Below, in pieces: positions 8,644-16,814 of a DNA stretch of 64,000 bases (its first letter is position 1; the number at the start of each line of letters is the position of its first letter). The notes under the pieces were generated by a model that did not search any database, was not told the origin of the DNA, and saw only the letters and a list, made by a program, of their open reading frames with translations. The stretch lies in assembly GCA_005239165.1 (NCBI GenBank), contig RAPG01000014.1, positions 1 to 64,000 on the forward strand. The letters run 5' to 3'. The position numbers and the translations under genes were made by a program. This DNA is from Allopusillimonas ginsengisoli (lineage in GTDB: Bacteria > Pseudomonadota > Gammaproteobacteria > Burkholderiales > Burkholderiaceae_B).

Positions 8644-9579
8644 ATGAAAACCACACACAAAATTTTGGCCGTCGCCGTCCTTGCCATGTCGGCCACAAGC
8701 CTCGCCCAGGCACAACAGGTTCGCCTGATGACTGGACCTCAGGGTGGATCGTGGTATCCGCTCGGAGGCGCCATAGCAAATATTGCCGGTAAAGAGGGTG
8801 TCAAGGTGCAGGTGCTGCCAGGCGCTGGTATCGCCAACGTCAAGGCGATCCAGTTGGGCAAGGCCGACATGGGGTTTGGCAACTCCATTTCTACTGTCGA
8901 TGGCGTGGCTGGTCGCGCACCTTTTGAGAAAAAGACCGACAACGTATGCAACGTGGCAACGCTTTATCCCCAGTATTTTCAGATTGTGGCCAATGCTGAC
9001 TCTGGCATCACCTCGTTTGCCGACGCCAAGGGCAAATCGATCGCCGTTCAGCCCAAAGGCAACACGGCTGAATTCATGACGGTACAAATGCTAGAGGTCT
9101 ACGGCATGACCTACAAAGACATGGACAAGGTTAGCCATGTGTCATACACGGATGCCGTTTCCATGCTCAAAGACAACAACGCCCAGCTTTTCACGCTTGG
9201 AACTACCATCCCTGCCTCGTCCATCATGGATCTGGCTTCGGCGCGTGATATCACGCTGATCTCAGTGCCTGACGACAAGTACAAAGCCATGCACGACTTG
9301 AACCCAGGCTACACCAAGCTGATCATTCCCGCAGGCACTTACCCTAAACAGGATAAAGACGTCCAGGCTGTCGCTTACGCCACCCACCTGATTGCACGCT
9401 GTGATCTGGCCGAAGATACGGTCTACAAGGTGCTCAAAGGCATGGTCGACAATCAGGCAGACCTCAACGCCATCGCTCAGGTCATGAAAAAAACCACAGT
9501 AAAAATGATGGCGGAAGATATCGGTGTGCCTCTGCATAAAGGCGCCGAGCGGTTCTACAAAGAACAGAAAGTTATGTAA
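8644..9579 (+). CDS. TAXI family TRAP transporter solute-binding protein
   Basis: A periplasmic receptor for a secondary TRAP transporter. The signal peptide (residues 1-23, ending SLAQAQ) is followed by VRLMTGPQGGSWYPLGGAIA, the standard opening of TAXI receptors. GAGIANVKAIQLGKADMGFG near residue 58 and an AVQPKGNTAEF block near 130 are also typical. The ribosome site AAGGAG lies just upstream of the ATG. The fused permease follows after about 110 bases. The co-located dehydratase and aldolase suggest a sugar acid or carboxylate ligand; TAXI ligands are poorly known, so this is inference. Confidence 0.92.
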   Translation: MKTTHKILAVAVLAMSATSLAQAQQVRLMTGPQGGSWYPLGGAIANIAGKEGVKVQVLPGAGIANVKAIQLGKADMGFGNSISTVDGVAGRAPFEKKTDNVCNVATLYPQYFQIVANADSGITSFADAKGKSIAVQPKGNTAEFMTVQMLEVYGMTYKDMDKVSHVSYTDAVSMLKDNNAQLFTLGTTIPASSIMDLASARDITLISVPDDKYKAMHDLNPGYTKLIIPAGTYPKQDKDVQAVAYATHLIARCDLAEDTVYKVLKGMVDNQADLNAIAQVMKKTTVKMMAEDIGVPLHKGAERFYKEQKVM

Positions 9580-9620
9580 TTTTGTATGTTTTTTTGCAGA
9601 GTTGGGGCATCCCCTCTTTG

Positions 9621-9654
9621 GCCACGGCCCGCCTGTTGCATGGCGGGCCGTGGC
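9621..9654 (+). promoter_or_regulatory. Strong intra-operon hairpin between the TRAP receptor and permease genes
   Basis: A perfect 13-base-pair stem (GCCACGGCCCGCC / GGCGGGCCGTGGC) with an 8-base loop and no T tract on the downstream side. It probably protects the 3' end of the receptor mRNA or partly terminates transcription, so that the receptor is made in excess over the permease, a common arrangement in binding-protein-dependent systems. Confidence 0.75.
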
Positions 9655-9689
9655 ATGACTGATCCGCATATCTTCGCCAGGAACCTGCC

Positions 9690-11561
9690 ATGATGGCCTT
9701 ACCCACCACCGTTTCTAACCGGCTGATTGTGCTTATCGGCGCCGTGATGTCGGCTTTCCATTTGTACGTGGCTATGGTCGGCCCACCCCAGGCCTATGTC
9801 ATGCGAGGGGTTCACCTCGCCTTTGCGCTGGCACTGGCGTTTTTGCTGCTGCCCGGTATTGGCAAGCGCGCGCCGCGTGTGAGCGTGATTGATCTGATTT
9901 TGATGTTGCTGGCTGTCGCGGGCGCGCTGTACCCGTCATTCAATCTTGAATACATGGTCACCCGCATGCCCTATGTGGATGACCCAAACATGTACGATTA
10001 CCTGTTTGGCGGTCTGCTAATCGTGTTACTGCTCGAAGCAACACGGCGCGCGACAGGCTGGGCATTGCCCATTATCTCTATGCTGTTCCTGGCGTATGCC
10101 TTGACCATCGGCAATCAGTCTGTCGGTGCGATAATGGACCAGACGTACCTGACGACAGAAGGTATTTTCGGTATACCCCTGTACGTTTCGGCAACCTACG
10201 TCATGCTTTTTATTCTGTTTGGCGCCTTTGTAGAACGTAGTGGTGCCGGGCAACTGTTTATGGACTTCGCCCTGGCGCTTGCCGGCCATACAGCGGGCGG
10301 CCCGGCCAAAGTCGCCGTACTTACCAGCGCGTTGTTTGGTACGGTTTCAGGCAGCGCGGTGGCCAACGTGATGACTACCGGCACGTTTACCATCCCACTA
10401 ATGAAGCGCACCGGTTACAACGCCGGTTTTGCCGGTGCTGTGGAGGCGGTCGCCTCAACCGGCGGGCAAATCATGCCCCCCATCATGGGCGCAGCCGCGT
10501 TTGTCATGGCCGAATTTTTGGGGGTGTCTTATCTGACGGTGGCGGCTTTCGCCATTCTGCCGGCCATACTGTATTTTCTGGCTGTGTTCATGGCCGTGCA
10601 CTTTGAAGCCCGGCGGGTAGGCTTGGTAGGCTTGCCCAAGGCTGATCTGCCTCGACTCAAGGCCGTTCTTGCCGAGCGAGGACATCTCTTTTTTCCATTG
10701 TTTCTCATTGTGGCTGTGCTGCTGGCAGGTTACAGCGCGGCCTTCGCTGCACTGTGCGGCATTGCGTCGGTCATCCCCACGACCTGGCTGCGCGCCAGCA
10801 CCCGCAAGGTATTCACCCCGACCGTCATCATCGAAACACTTGCTGACGGCGCCCGCAATACGGTCATCGTGGCCCTGGCATGTGCTTGTGCGGGCATCGT
10901 GGTGGGGATCATCACGCTGACAGGTGCCGGGCTGGACTTCACCAGCCTCGTACTGGTGCTATCCGGCGATACACTGCTGATTGCACTGCTAATGACCATG
11001 CTGGCAGGCATTTTGCTTGGCATGGGGCTGCCAACCACACCCGCGTATATCGTACAGGTGGCATTGCTTGTACCCGCACTCGTCAAGCTGGGCGTGCAGG
11101 TCGAAGCGGCACACTTGTTCGTGCTGTATTTTGCGGTGCTGTCAGCCATTACGCCACCCGTCGCCATGGCGGTGTACGCCGCCAATGGCATCTCACGCGG
11201 AAGCCTCCTGGATACGAGCTGGGCCGCCGTCAAACTAGGCCTCACTGGCTATGTCATCCCATTTATGTTCGTGTTTGGGCCATCGCTCATGTTGATGGGT
11301 GACCCACTGACCATAATTCAGACGGCGATCACAGCAGCGATAGGCGTAATTTGCCTGGCAGGGGCACTCCACGGGTACTTCTTCTTTGGCCCTGCCCGCC
11401 TCATAGAGCGCGTACTGCTGATGGCTGGCGCATTTAGCCTGATCAAGCCGGGAGTGCTCACCGATGCAATCGGATTTGGTCTGATTTTTCTGGCCATCGT
11501 CTTTCAGCTGCTGGCACGCCGTCGGACGACCCGCCAGATCAGTCCGTCGGAGGTGCCTTAA
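9690..11561 (+). CDS. TRAP transporter permease, fused 4TM-12TM (DctQM-type)
   Basis: The inner-membrane part of a TAXI-TRAP importer, driven by an ion gradient. The 623 residues combine the small (DctQ-like) and large (DctM-like) subunits in one chain, as usual for TAXI systems. There are many hydrophobic helices throughout. DctM landmarks include GTVSGSAVANVMTTGTFTIP near residue 213, GGQIMPPIMGAAAF near 256 and GMGLPTTPAYI near 445. Two adjacent ATG codons form the start. Its last 23 bases overlap the convergent aldolase gene. It works with the receptor at 8644-9579, and the substrate is probably the acid degraded by the neighbours. Confidence 0.93.
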   Translation: MMALPTTVSNRLIVLIGAVMSAFHLYVAMVGPPQAYVMRGVHLAFALALAFLLLPGIGKRAPRVSVIDLILMLLAVAGALYPSFNLEYMVTRMPYVDDPNMYDYLFGGLLIVLLLEATRRATGWALPIISMLFLAYALTIGNQSVGAIMDQTYLTTEGIFGIPLYVSATYVMLFILFGAFVERSGAGQLFMDFALALAGHTAGGPAKVAVLTSALFGTVSGSAVANVMTTGTFTIPLMKRTGYNAGFAGAVEAVASTGGQIMPPIMGAAAFVMAEFLGVSYLTVAAFAILPAILYFLAVFMAVHFEARRVGLVGLPKADLPRLKAVLAERGHLFFPLFLIVAVLLAGYSAAFAALCGIASVIPTTWLRASTRKVFTPTVIIETLADGARNTVIVALACACAGIVVGIITLTGAGLDFTSLVLVLSGDTLLIALLMTMLAGILLGMGLPTTPAYIVQVALLVPALVKLGVQVEAAHLFVLYFAVLSAITPPVAMAVYAANGISRGSLLDTSWAAVKLGLTGYVIPFMFVFGPSLMLMGDPLTIIQTAITAAIGVICLAGALHGYFFFGPARLIERVLLMAGAFSLIKPGVLTDAIGFGLIFLAIVFQLLARRRTTRQISPSEVP

Positions 11562-12312
11562 AACGCTGGGCCAGGGTATCTGCAGAGCGGGCCAGCAACC
11601 CCAGATCAGAGCCCAGCCCTACCATGGTGTAACCCATCTCCAGATAGCGCCTGGCGTCCTCTGCGTCGGGCGCCAGTATACCCACCGGCTTGCCCGCCTT
11701 TTCTGCTGAGTCGCGCACTGCCGCAATGGCGGCCTGAACTTCAGACCTACGTGGTTGCAGCAAAAGCCCCATGCTGGCTGAGAGATCAGAGGGGCCCACA
11801 AACAAGGCATCGACCCCATCCACTTCGGCTATAGCCTGAGCTTGCGACACAGCCTGTGGAGACTCTATCTGCAACACCAGGCAGATGTTGTCATGTGCTT
11901 GCTGGTGGTAGCCCGTCACGCGGCCATAATTATTGGCGCGCGAACTTACTGACACGCCTCGCATGCCCTGCATTGCATACCGTGTTGCCGCGACCATGGC
12001 CCGCGCCTGCTCGGCGCTTTCTATGTTGGGCAACAACAAAGAACGCACGCCTATATCAAGATACTGCTTGATCAATACCACATCGGCACAAGGCGGACGC
12101 ACTATAGGCTCAACCGGGTAGGCGGCAACCGCCTGGAGCTGGCTCAAAACCGAGCGTAAATCATTGGGTGAATGCTCAACGTCAATAAGCAGCCAGTCAA
12201 AGCCGGCACCGGCCACTACTTCAGCCGTCACGTTGCTGGCCAATGAGCACCACAGACCATACTGTTGCTGATGACTCGCCAGTGCTATCTTGAATGCGTT
12301 GGATGTACTCAT
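11539..12312 (-). CDS. HpcH/HpaI family aldolase (2-keto-3-deoxy sugar-acid aldolase)
   Basis: A metal-dependent class II aldolase that splits 2-keto-3-deoxy acids into pyruvate and an aldehyde. The 257-residue TIM barrel has the family motifs: GYGLWCSL-like opening near residue 18, DWLLIDVEHSPND near 39-51 (catalytic-base region), LLLPNIESAEQA near 92-103, LQIESPQAV near 146 (metal-binding Glu), and FVGPSDLSASMG near 171 (metal-binding Asp). It resembles 2-keto-3-deoxy-L-rhamnonate and 4-hydroxy-2-oxoheptanedioate aldolases. It is convergent with the TRAP permease gene and overlaps its end by 23 bases, so it is transcribed apart from the dehydratase operon. It is the likely cleavage step after the IlvD/Edd-type dehydratase. 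Confidence 0.88.
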   Translation of the reverse strand: MSTSNAFKIALASHQQQYGLWCSLASNVTAEVVAGAGFDWLLIDVEHSPNDLRSVLSQLQAVAAYPVEPIVRPPCADVVLIKQYLDIGVRSLLLPNIESAEQARAMVAATRYAMQGMRGVSVSSRANNYGRVTGYHQQAHDNICLVLQIESPQAVSQAQAIAEVDGVDALFVGPSDLSASMGLLLQPRRSEVQAAIAAVRDSAEKAGKPVGILAPDAEDARRYLEMGYTMVGLGSDLGLLARSADTLAQRFKAPPTD

Positions 12313-12495
12313 GTTTTCACCTTTTTTTGTTTGTAGTGATTAGCTGCCGCCCGCCTGCCCGCTGCATCTGGCCAACTTCGTATTCTGACAGTTATAACTG
12401 CGACTGCCCTGGGTTGTATCGGCGTACCAACCGCCGCATACGCGCCACCAACATATCTTTAAAACCTGAAGCATATCAGCACAGATGCAAAAAAC

Positions 12496-12524
12496 CCGCT
12501 ACAACCGAAGTTGTAGCGGTTTTT
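12496..12524 (-). terminator. Terminator downstream of tRNA-Leu(GAG)
   Basis: Stem CCGCTACAAC / GTTGTAGCGG with a CGAA tetraloop, flanked by A and T runs on either side, so it can act in both directions. It lies about 50 bases beyond the 3' end of tRNA-Leu and probably ends the tpiA-secG-tRNA-Leu transcript. Confidence 0.8.
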
Positions 12525-12571
12525 GGGTGTTGCCTGAAGGCCTGTTTACTGCATGGGCCTCTTTTATATTC

Positions 12572-12656
12572 TGGTGCAGACGGCGAGAATCGAACTCGCA
12601 CGGCTTTCGCCACTACCCCCTCAAGATAGCGTGTCTACCAATTCCACCACGTCTGC
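12572..12656 (-). tRNA. tRNA-Leu (anticodon GAG)
   Basis: An 85-base cloverleaf with acceptor stem GCAGACG / CGTCTGC and encoded CCA, a D-arm with GGAATTGGTAGAC, anticodon stem CTATC / GGTAG (one G-U pair) with loop TTGAGGG, a long variable arm and the TTCGATT T-loop. The GAG anticodon reads CUC and CUU codons. It follows secG on the same strand, the usual position in betaproteobacteria. Confidence 0.95.
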
Positions 12657-12750
12657 GAGAAGACCGAAATTCTAGCATGAAATTTATTTTAAATCTTGGC
12701 TCCCCGGATCTTTTTTTCGCGGGGAGTAAATATCAGCCAGTTAAATGAAT

Positions 12751-13377
12751 TTAATTATTTTGGGCGGGCTTGCTGCTGCCAGCCTCGCCGGACGCAGGAG
12801 CGGATGAGGACGACGGTTGTGCGGACTGATCAGCACCCTGACTGGCCTGCCCTGCTGCCGCATTGCTGTTCTGCTGACCACTCGCGCCGGCAGACGGGCT
12901 GGTAGTACCAGCGGCCGACTGAGCCTCTTGCTTGACGCCGGAAGGCACCGAGGCATCAGAGGCGGAAGGAACAGCGGAAGCGGCTGGCTGCGGCGTTGTA
13001 CCCGCTGCTGCAGGTGCTGCGGGAACGCTTGCGCCCTCGCCTTGTGAAGGTACCACGGGTACGTCAGCACCAGTAGAAGGCACTTTGGGCGTTTCAAAAC
13101 CCTGCATAATGCCACCTTCGACAGCGGGCCTCGCGGCGGGATGATGGGCATACCATGCCAGACCACCCGTAGACACGAAGAAAATAATGGCAGCCCACTT
13201 AGTGACGCGCGACAGAAAATTAGCTGCGCCGCTAGCGCCGAAAACGCTGCCGGCAGAGCCGCCGCCAAAGGACGCTCCCATATCGGCACCCTTGCCTTGC
13301 TGCAAGAGAACCAGAACGATAATACTTAGCGACGATATGACCTGGACCGCCAGAAGTGCGGATGACAACCAATGCAT
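12751..13377 (-). CDS. secG: Preprotein translocase subunit SecG
   Basis: A small inner-membrane subunit of the SecYEG protein-export channel. Two transmembrane helices (about residues 5-25 and 58-76) flank a cytoplasmic loop with LLQQGKGADMGASFGGG, the SecG signature. The 208-residue length is well above the roughly 75-115 residues of the family core: after about residue 80 the chain becomes a low-complexity tail rich in Ala, Ser, Pro, Gln and Gly, which is common in betaproteobacterial SecG but long here. It lies 18 bases after tpiA, in the conserved tpiA-secG-tRNA-Leu order. Confidence 0.95.
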   Translation of the reverse strand: MHWLSSALLAVQVISSLSIIVLVLLQQGKGADMGASFGGGSAGSVFGASGAANFLSRVTKWAAIIFFVSTGGLAWYAHHPAARPAVEGGIMQGFETPKVPSTGADVPVVPSQGEGASVPAAPAAAGTTPQPAASAVPSASDASVPSGVKQEAQSAAGTTSPSAGASGQQNSNAAAGQASQGADQSAQPSSSSAPASGEAGSSKPAQNN

Positions 13378-13395
13378 TTAAGAGACTCCGGGGCC

Positions 13396-14145
13396 TTAGG
13401 CGGCCGCTATACGTAAAAATTCTTGCGCCTGCAATGATGCACCGCCCACCAGGGCGCCATCAATGTCGGGCATGGCAAACAGGCTTGCGGCGTTAACGGC
13501 CTTGACGCTACCGCCATACAGCACACGCACCTGCGGGACGCCGAGGCTCTGAAGCCTGGCACGGATGAAAGCATGAACGTCTTGCGCCTGCTCAGGTGTG
13601 GCGCTAAGACCTGTGCCGATGGCCCAAACGGGCTCATAGGCCAGTACCATGCGGCCAACCTGTTCAGCACCAAGCGCCAGCACGGGCGCCAGCTGGCGCT
13701 CGATGACACGAGATGTTTGACTGGATTGCTGCTGCTCGTAGGTTTCGCCGATACACACAACTGGAACCAGCCCTGCGGCAAGCGCTGCACTGGCTTTTTC
13801 AGCAACGAGCTGATCGGTTTCAGCATGCAGGCTGCGGCGCTCAGAGTGCCCGACAAGCACCCAGCGCGAACCGAAGTCGGCGAGCATAGCTGCCGACACC
13901 TCGCCGGTGTAGGCACCCTGCTCGTGCGCACTGACGTCTTGCGCACCCCAGGAAACAGGGCTGTCTGCAAGACTGGCCTGCGCTTGCCCCAGATACGGAA
14001 ACGGCACGCACACGGCCACCTCGCAATCTTGCACTGAGGCTGCATCAGCGTTGATGCCATCGAGCAAGACTGCATTGGCGGCCAGAGTGCCGTGCATTTT
14101 CCAGTTGCCTATAACAAGGCGCTTGCGAGTAAGAACAGTGTTCAT
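13396..14145 (-). CDS. tpiA: Triose-phosphate isomerase
   Basis: A glycolytic enzyme that interconverts dihydroxyacetone phosphate and glyceraldehyde 3-phosphate. The 249-residue TIM barrel shows Asn14 and Lys16 (IGNWKM), the electrophile His100 (VLVGHSERR), the catalytic base Glu171 (AYEPVWAIGTG) and the phosphate loop LYGGSVKAVNA near 214. The ATG at 14145 was chosen because it gives the normal family length and the standard beta-1 strand; the frame is open 30 codons further upstream but that part has no family match. It precedes secG and probably shares its transcript. Confidence 0.96.
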   Translation of the reverse strand: MNTVLTRKRLVIGNWKMHGTLAANAVLLDGINADAASVQDCEVAVCVPFPYLGQAQASLADSPVSWGAQDVSAHEQGAYTGEVSAAMLADFGSRWVLVGHSERRSLHAETDQLVAEKASAALAAGLVPVVCIGETYEQQQSSQTSRVIERQLAPVLALGAEQVGRMVLAYEPVWAIGTGLSATPEQAQDVHAFIRARLQSLGVPQVRVLYGGSVKAVNAASLFAMPDIDGALVGGASLQAQEFLRIAAA

Positions 14146-14367
14146 CCGGGCAACAAATAAAAATTGGGTTAACCCGGCATTGTAGCGTGTTAGCGCCCAC
14201 TTCGCATAGCACTTGGCGTGGCGCTGCAAGCACACAAGCTGTGAGAGCTATGGTCGGGACGATCTGTGCGCCAGAGGGCAGCTATACGCTGCAGGCAGCC
14301 GGCTGGCCGTGATGCCTGGCCGGCAAGGCCGGCCGCCGAAACATCAGATCGGCCAGCCATCACACGG

Positions 14368-15345
14368 TTATACAGTCAGAACGATCTTGCCTATCTGCTC
14401 ACCGGCGTCCATCATGGCATGTGCATCACTAGCCTGAGCCAGCGGGAACGTGGCGTGCACAATGGGTTTGATCTTGCCGGACTCCAGCAGCGGCCACACA
14501 TTTTTCCTGAGTGCTTGCGCGATCTGCGCCTTGAACGCAACAGGCCGCGGCCTTAGCGTTGAACCTGTCACGGTAAGGCGACGGCGCATGACCTGACTGC
14601 AGTCTATCGTGGCCTTGGCCCCACCCAGCAAAGCAATGATCACGATGCGCCCATCGTCCGCCAGGCAGGCGAGGTCGCGATTAATGTAATCGCCGGCAAC
14701 CATGTCCAGGATGACATCCACACCGCGCCCATCGGTGGCTTTCTTGATTTCCTCCACGAAATCGTGGGTGCGGTAGTTGATGCCCATGATCGCACCGAGG
14801 TTCTCAATGGCACCCACACGCTCATCACTGCCTGCTGTGGCGTAGACTTTATGGCCCATCGCCGTGGCAAGCTGAATGGCCGTTGTACCGATACCGCTGG
14901 CACCGCCATGAACCAACAATGTGTCCTCGCCACTAAGATGACCGCGGTCAAATACATTGCTCCATACCGTGAAGTAAGTTTCCGGCAGGCCGGCTGCCTC
15001 AACATCTGACAGCCCGGCAGGTACCGGCAGACACTGCTCTGCAGGCGCGACGCAATATTCAGCGTAACCGCCACCAGCCAACAGGGCGCACACTCTGTCG
15101 CCGACCGCCAAACCAGTATCACCAACATCACCGCCCACGATCTCACCCGACACTTCAAGGCCCGGTAAATCAGAAGCACCGGCCGGAGGCGGGTAGGCAC
15201 CCTTGCGCTGGAAAACATCAGGCCGGTTGATGCCGGCTGCGCTGACTTTGATCAACACCTCGCCCGCCTTGGGCTTGGGCATGGGCCGATCAACCAGCTT
15301 CAACACTTCTGGACCACCCGGTGTAGATATCTCAACAGCTTTCAT
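14368..15345 (-). CDS. NAD(P)H-quinone oxidoreductase (zinc-type MDR, PIG3-like)
   Basis: A medium-chain dehydrogenase/reductase of 325 residues without the zinc ligands. It opens with MKAVEISTPGGPEVL and shows the quinone-reductase block GINRPDVFQRKGAYPPP near residue 45 and a Rossmann loop VHGGASGIGTTAIQLA near 145. The start at 15345 follows GGGAG; an ATG seven codons earlier is less likely. This gene commonly stands just upstream of tpiA in Bordetella-like genomes, as here. It probably reduces quinones or alkenals with NADPH. Confidence 0.92.
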   Translation of the reverse strand: MKAVEISTPGGPEVLKLVDRPMPKPKAGEVLIKVSAAGINRPDVFQRKGAYPPPAGASDLPGLEVSGEIVGGDVGDTGLAVGDRVCALLAGGGYAEYCVAPAEQCLPVPAGLSDVEAAGLPETYFTVWSNVFDRGHLSGEDTLLVHGGASGIGTTAIQLATAMGHKVYATAGSDERVGAIENLGAIMGINYRTHDFVEEIKKATDGRGVDVILDMVAGDYINRDLACLADDGRIVIIALLGGAKATIDCSQVMRRRLTVTGSTLRPRPVAFKAQIAQALRKNVWPLLESGKIKPIVHATFPLAQASDAHAMMDAGEQIGKIVLTV

Positions 15346-15540
15346 GACCACTCCCAAAAAAGGCAAAAATTCAACAAAACAAGGGTTATTATCGCCCTAC
15401 AGGATAGATTTTTCCTGGAACACCGCTATTCGTCCCCACAACAGGCGCGAGTTGCGCTAAACTCTCGACCTTCTGATTGTTTGCAGATTACGGGATAAAA
15501 TCAGAAACTCATAAGCCTGCACTATACGGGCTCATAATCA

Positions 15541-15630
15541 GGAAGCGTGCCAGAGCGGTTGAATGGACTGGTCTTGAAAACCAGCGACGGGGCAACCCGT
15601 CCGTGAGTTCGAATCTCACCGCTTCCGCCA
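15541..15630 (+). tRNA. tRNA-Ser (anticodon TGA)
   Basis: A 90-base class II tRNA: acceptor GGAAGCG / CGCTTCC with encoded CCA, anticodon stem CTGGT / ACCAG with loop CTTGAAA, a long variable arm (GACGGGGCAACCCGTC) and the T-loop TTCGAAT. It is followed after 8 bases by tRNA-Leu(TAA). Confidence 0.96.
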
Positions 15631-15638
15631 CCTACCTT

Positions 15639-15724
15639 GCACCCATGGCGGAATTGGTAGACGCAAGGGACTTAAAATCCCTCGATCCTTGATCGTGCCG
15701 GTTCGATTCCGGCTGGGTGCACCA
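15639..15724 (+). tRNA. tRNA-Leu (anticodon TAA)
   Basis: An 86-base class II tRNA: acceptor GCACCCA / TGGGTGC with encoded CCA, anticodon stem AGGGA / TCCCT with loop CTTAAAA, a variable arm and the TTCGATT T-loop. An ISL3-type IS end starts 10 bases after it. Confidence 0.96.
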
Positions 15725-15734
15725 CGTCCAACAA

Positions 15735-15917
15735 GGCTCTTCCCCATTAATGAAGGGGGATGGGCACTCACCACACACGGTTAATCACACCGTTCCAACC
15801 GCGCAGAGCCAAGACTCTCATGCGGTAATTTTCAAAATTCCTGAATCCAAACGCACGCCGCGAGATCATTTCCATTTTCGTGTGGAAACCCTGAGCATCG
15901 CCGGTATTGTCTATCAT
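15735..15917 (-). mobile_element. ISL3-family IS remnant (right end and transposase C-terminus)
   Basis: A terminal-repeat-like GGCTCTTCCCCATTAATG at 15735 is followed, on the minus strand, by the last ~50 codons of an ISL3-type transposase (stop at 15768-15770). The reading shows GFHTKMEMISRRAFGFRNFE, then NYRMRVLALRGWNGVINRVW, typical of the ISL3 DDE transposase end. A stop codon lies just upstream in frame and the rest of the element is missing, so it is dead. A second, shorter copy of the same end lies at 45933-45991. Confidence 0.75.
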
Positions 15918-16142
15918 CCATTATCAGCCGGCGTATCTAGGTTGCAACACGGGCTGGCGTGACGGACCGACAATACCAACCCTATTCTCGAAAGAATGCT
16001 GACGCTGGCCACCGTCCAGCCGACAACTGATGACACCAGCCAACAATCTCACACCACAGTTTGATGCAACGTACCGTTGTTAGGCCCGATACCATCACAA
16101 GCTGTATTACGTGGGGGTAAAACTACTGCTTGCCCTCAATGA

Positions 16143-16204
16143 GCATCATCATATAAAAATCACTCAAACCCTCGCATAATATCGTTTTACTTAACGGCCT
16201 CACC
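16143..16204 (+). repeat. Decayed duplicate of the YkgJ-family gene start
   Basis: About 60 bases align without gaps to 16807-16868, the start region of the cysteine-cluster gene at 16815. They share the block AATATCGTTTTACTTA and the translated core PSHNIVLL / KHSHNIVLL. In this copy the start codon is ATA and a stop follows, so it is not a gene. The two copies lie 664 bases apart. Confidence 0.6.
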
Positions 16205-16328
16205 GCCCCGACAAAAGCATCAACCAGGTCGCGAGGCGGCAACCTCACCGCTCCAGAATCAAAGACCCGGCAGCGAGCGGCAAATTAAATAGTCGGGTAA
16301 TCGTATCCTGTTTTATACAATTGAATTC

Positions 16329-16506
16329 ATGAAGTCAGTCTTCACCACCGAGATTTTTGACACAGCTCGCCAAGGATACCGGTCTCGGTAGGGAAAGCCT
16401 TTATAAGGCCCTTTCCGGCGAGGGCAACCCAAGCTTTGGCACCATCCTGAAGGTAATGCACGCGCTGGGCCTTAAGCTTGAGCCTCAGTCGGCCACACAT
16501 GCGTAA
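16329..16506 (+). pseudogene. Collapsed toxin-antitoxin pair (HigB-like start joined to HigA-like antidote tail)
   Basis: An ATG at 16329 begins a frame reading MKSVFTTEIFD, the typical start of phage-type HigB (Gp49-like) toxins, which stops after about 20 codons. Overlapping it in another frame, 16345-16506 codes the C-terminal ~53 residues of a COG3636-type antidote: FLTQLAKDTGLGRESLYKAL, then GNPSFGTILKVMHALGLKLE, ending in a natural stop. A deletion of most of the toxin and the N-terminus of the antidote explains the structure. A promoter-like AT-rich stretch (about 16300-16328) remains upstream. Confidence 0.7.
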
Positions 16507-16814
16507 AAGTAACAGCCCCGGGGCACTTACGGCTACCTAGAGCGCTTTTTTTCGTTGAAAAACAAACCCAGGCCCCAATCCGAAAGCAGGAACCCATCAA
16601 GCACAGGACGATTTTCCCCGCATTTGCGAACGCAGCGCATCCTGGCCGTCATTGTCTTTAATAACACCGTCCCCGACCTACTCGGACGTGACACTAATCT
16701 CTGCGCCTACATCTCGTCGGATCTAACTGTCAGGCTTATCGCGCACCGGCTCAGATATAATAAAAAGCCGGATACGCCGGGCAATATTCGCACCCGCCAT
16801 CACTGGGCATCACC

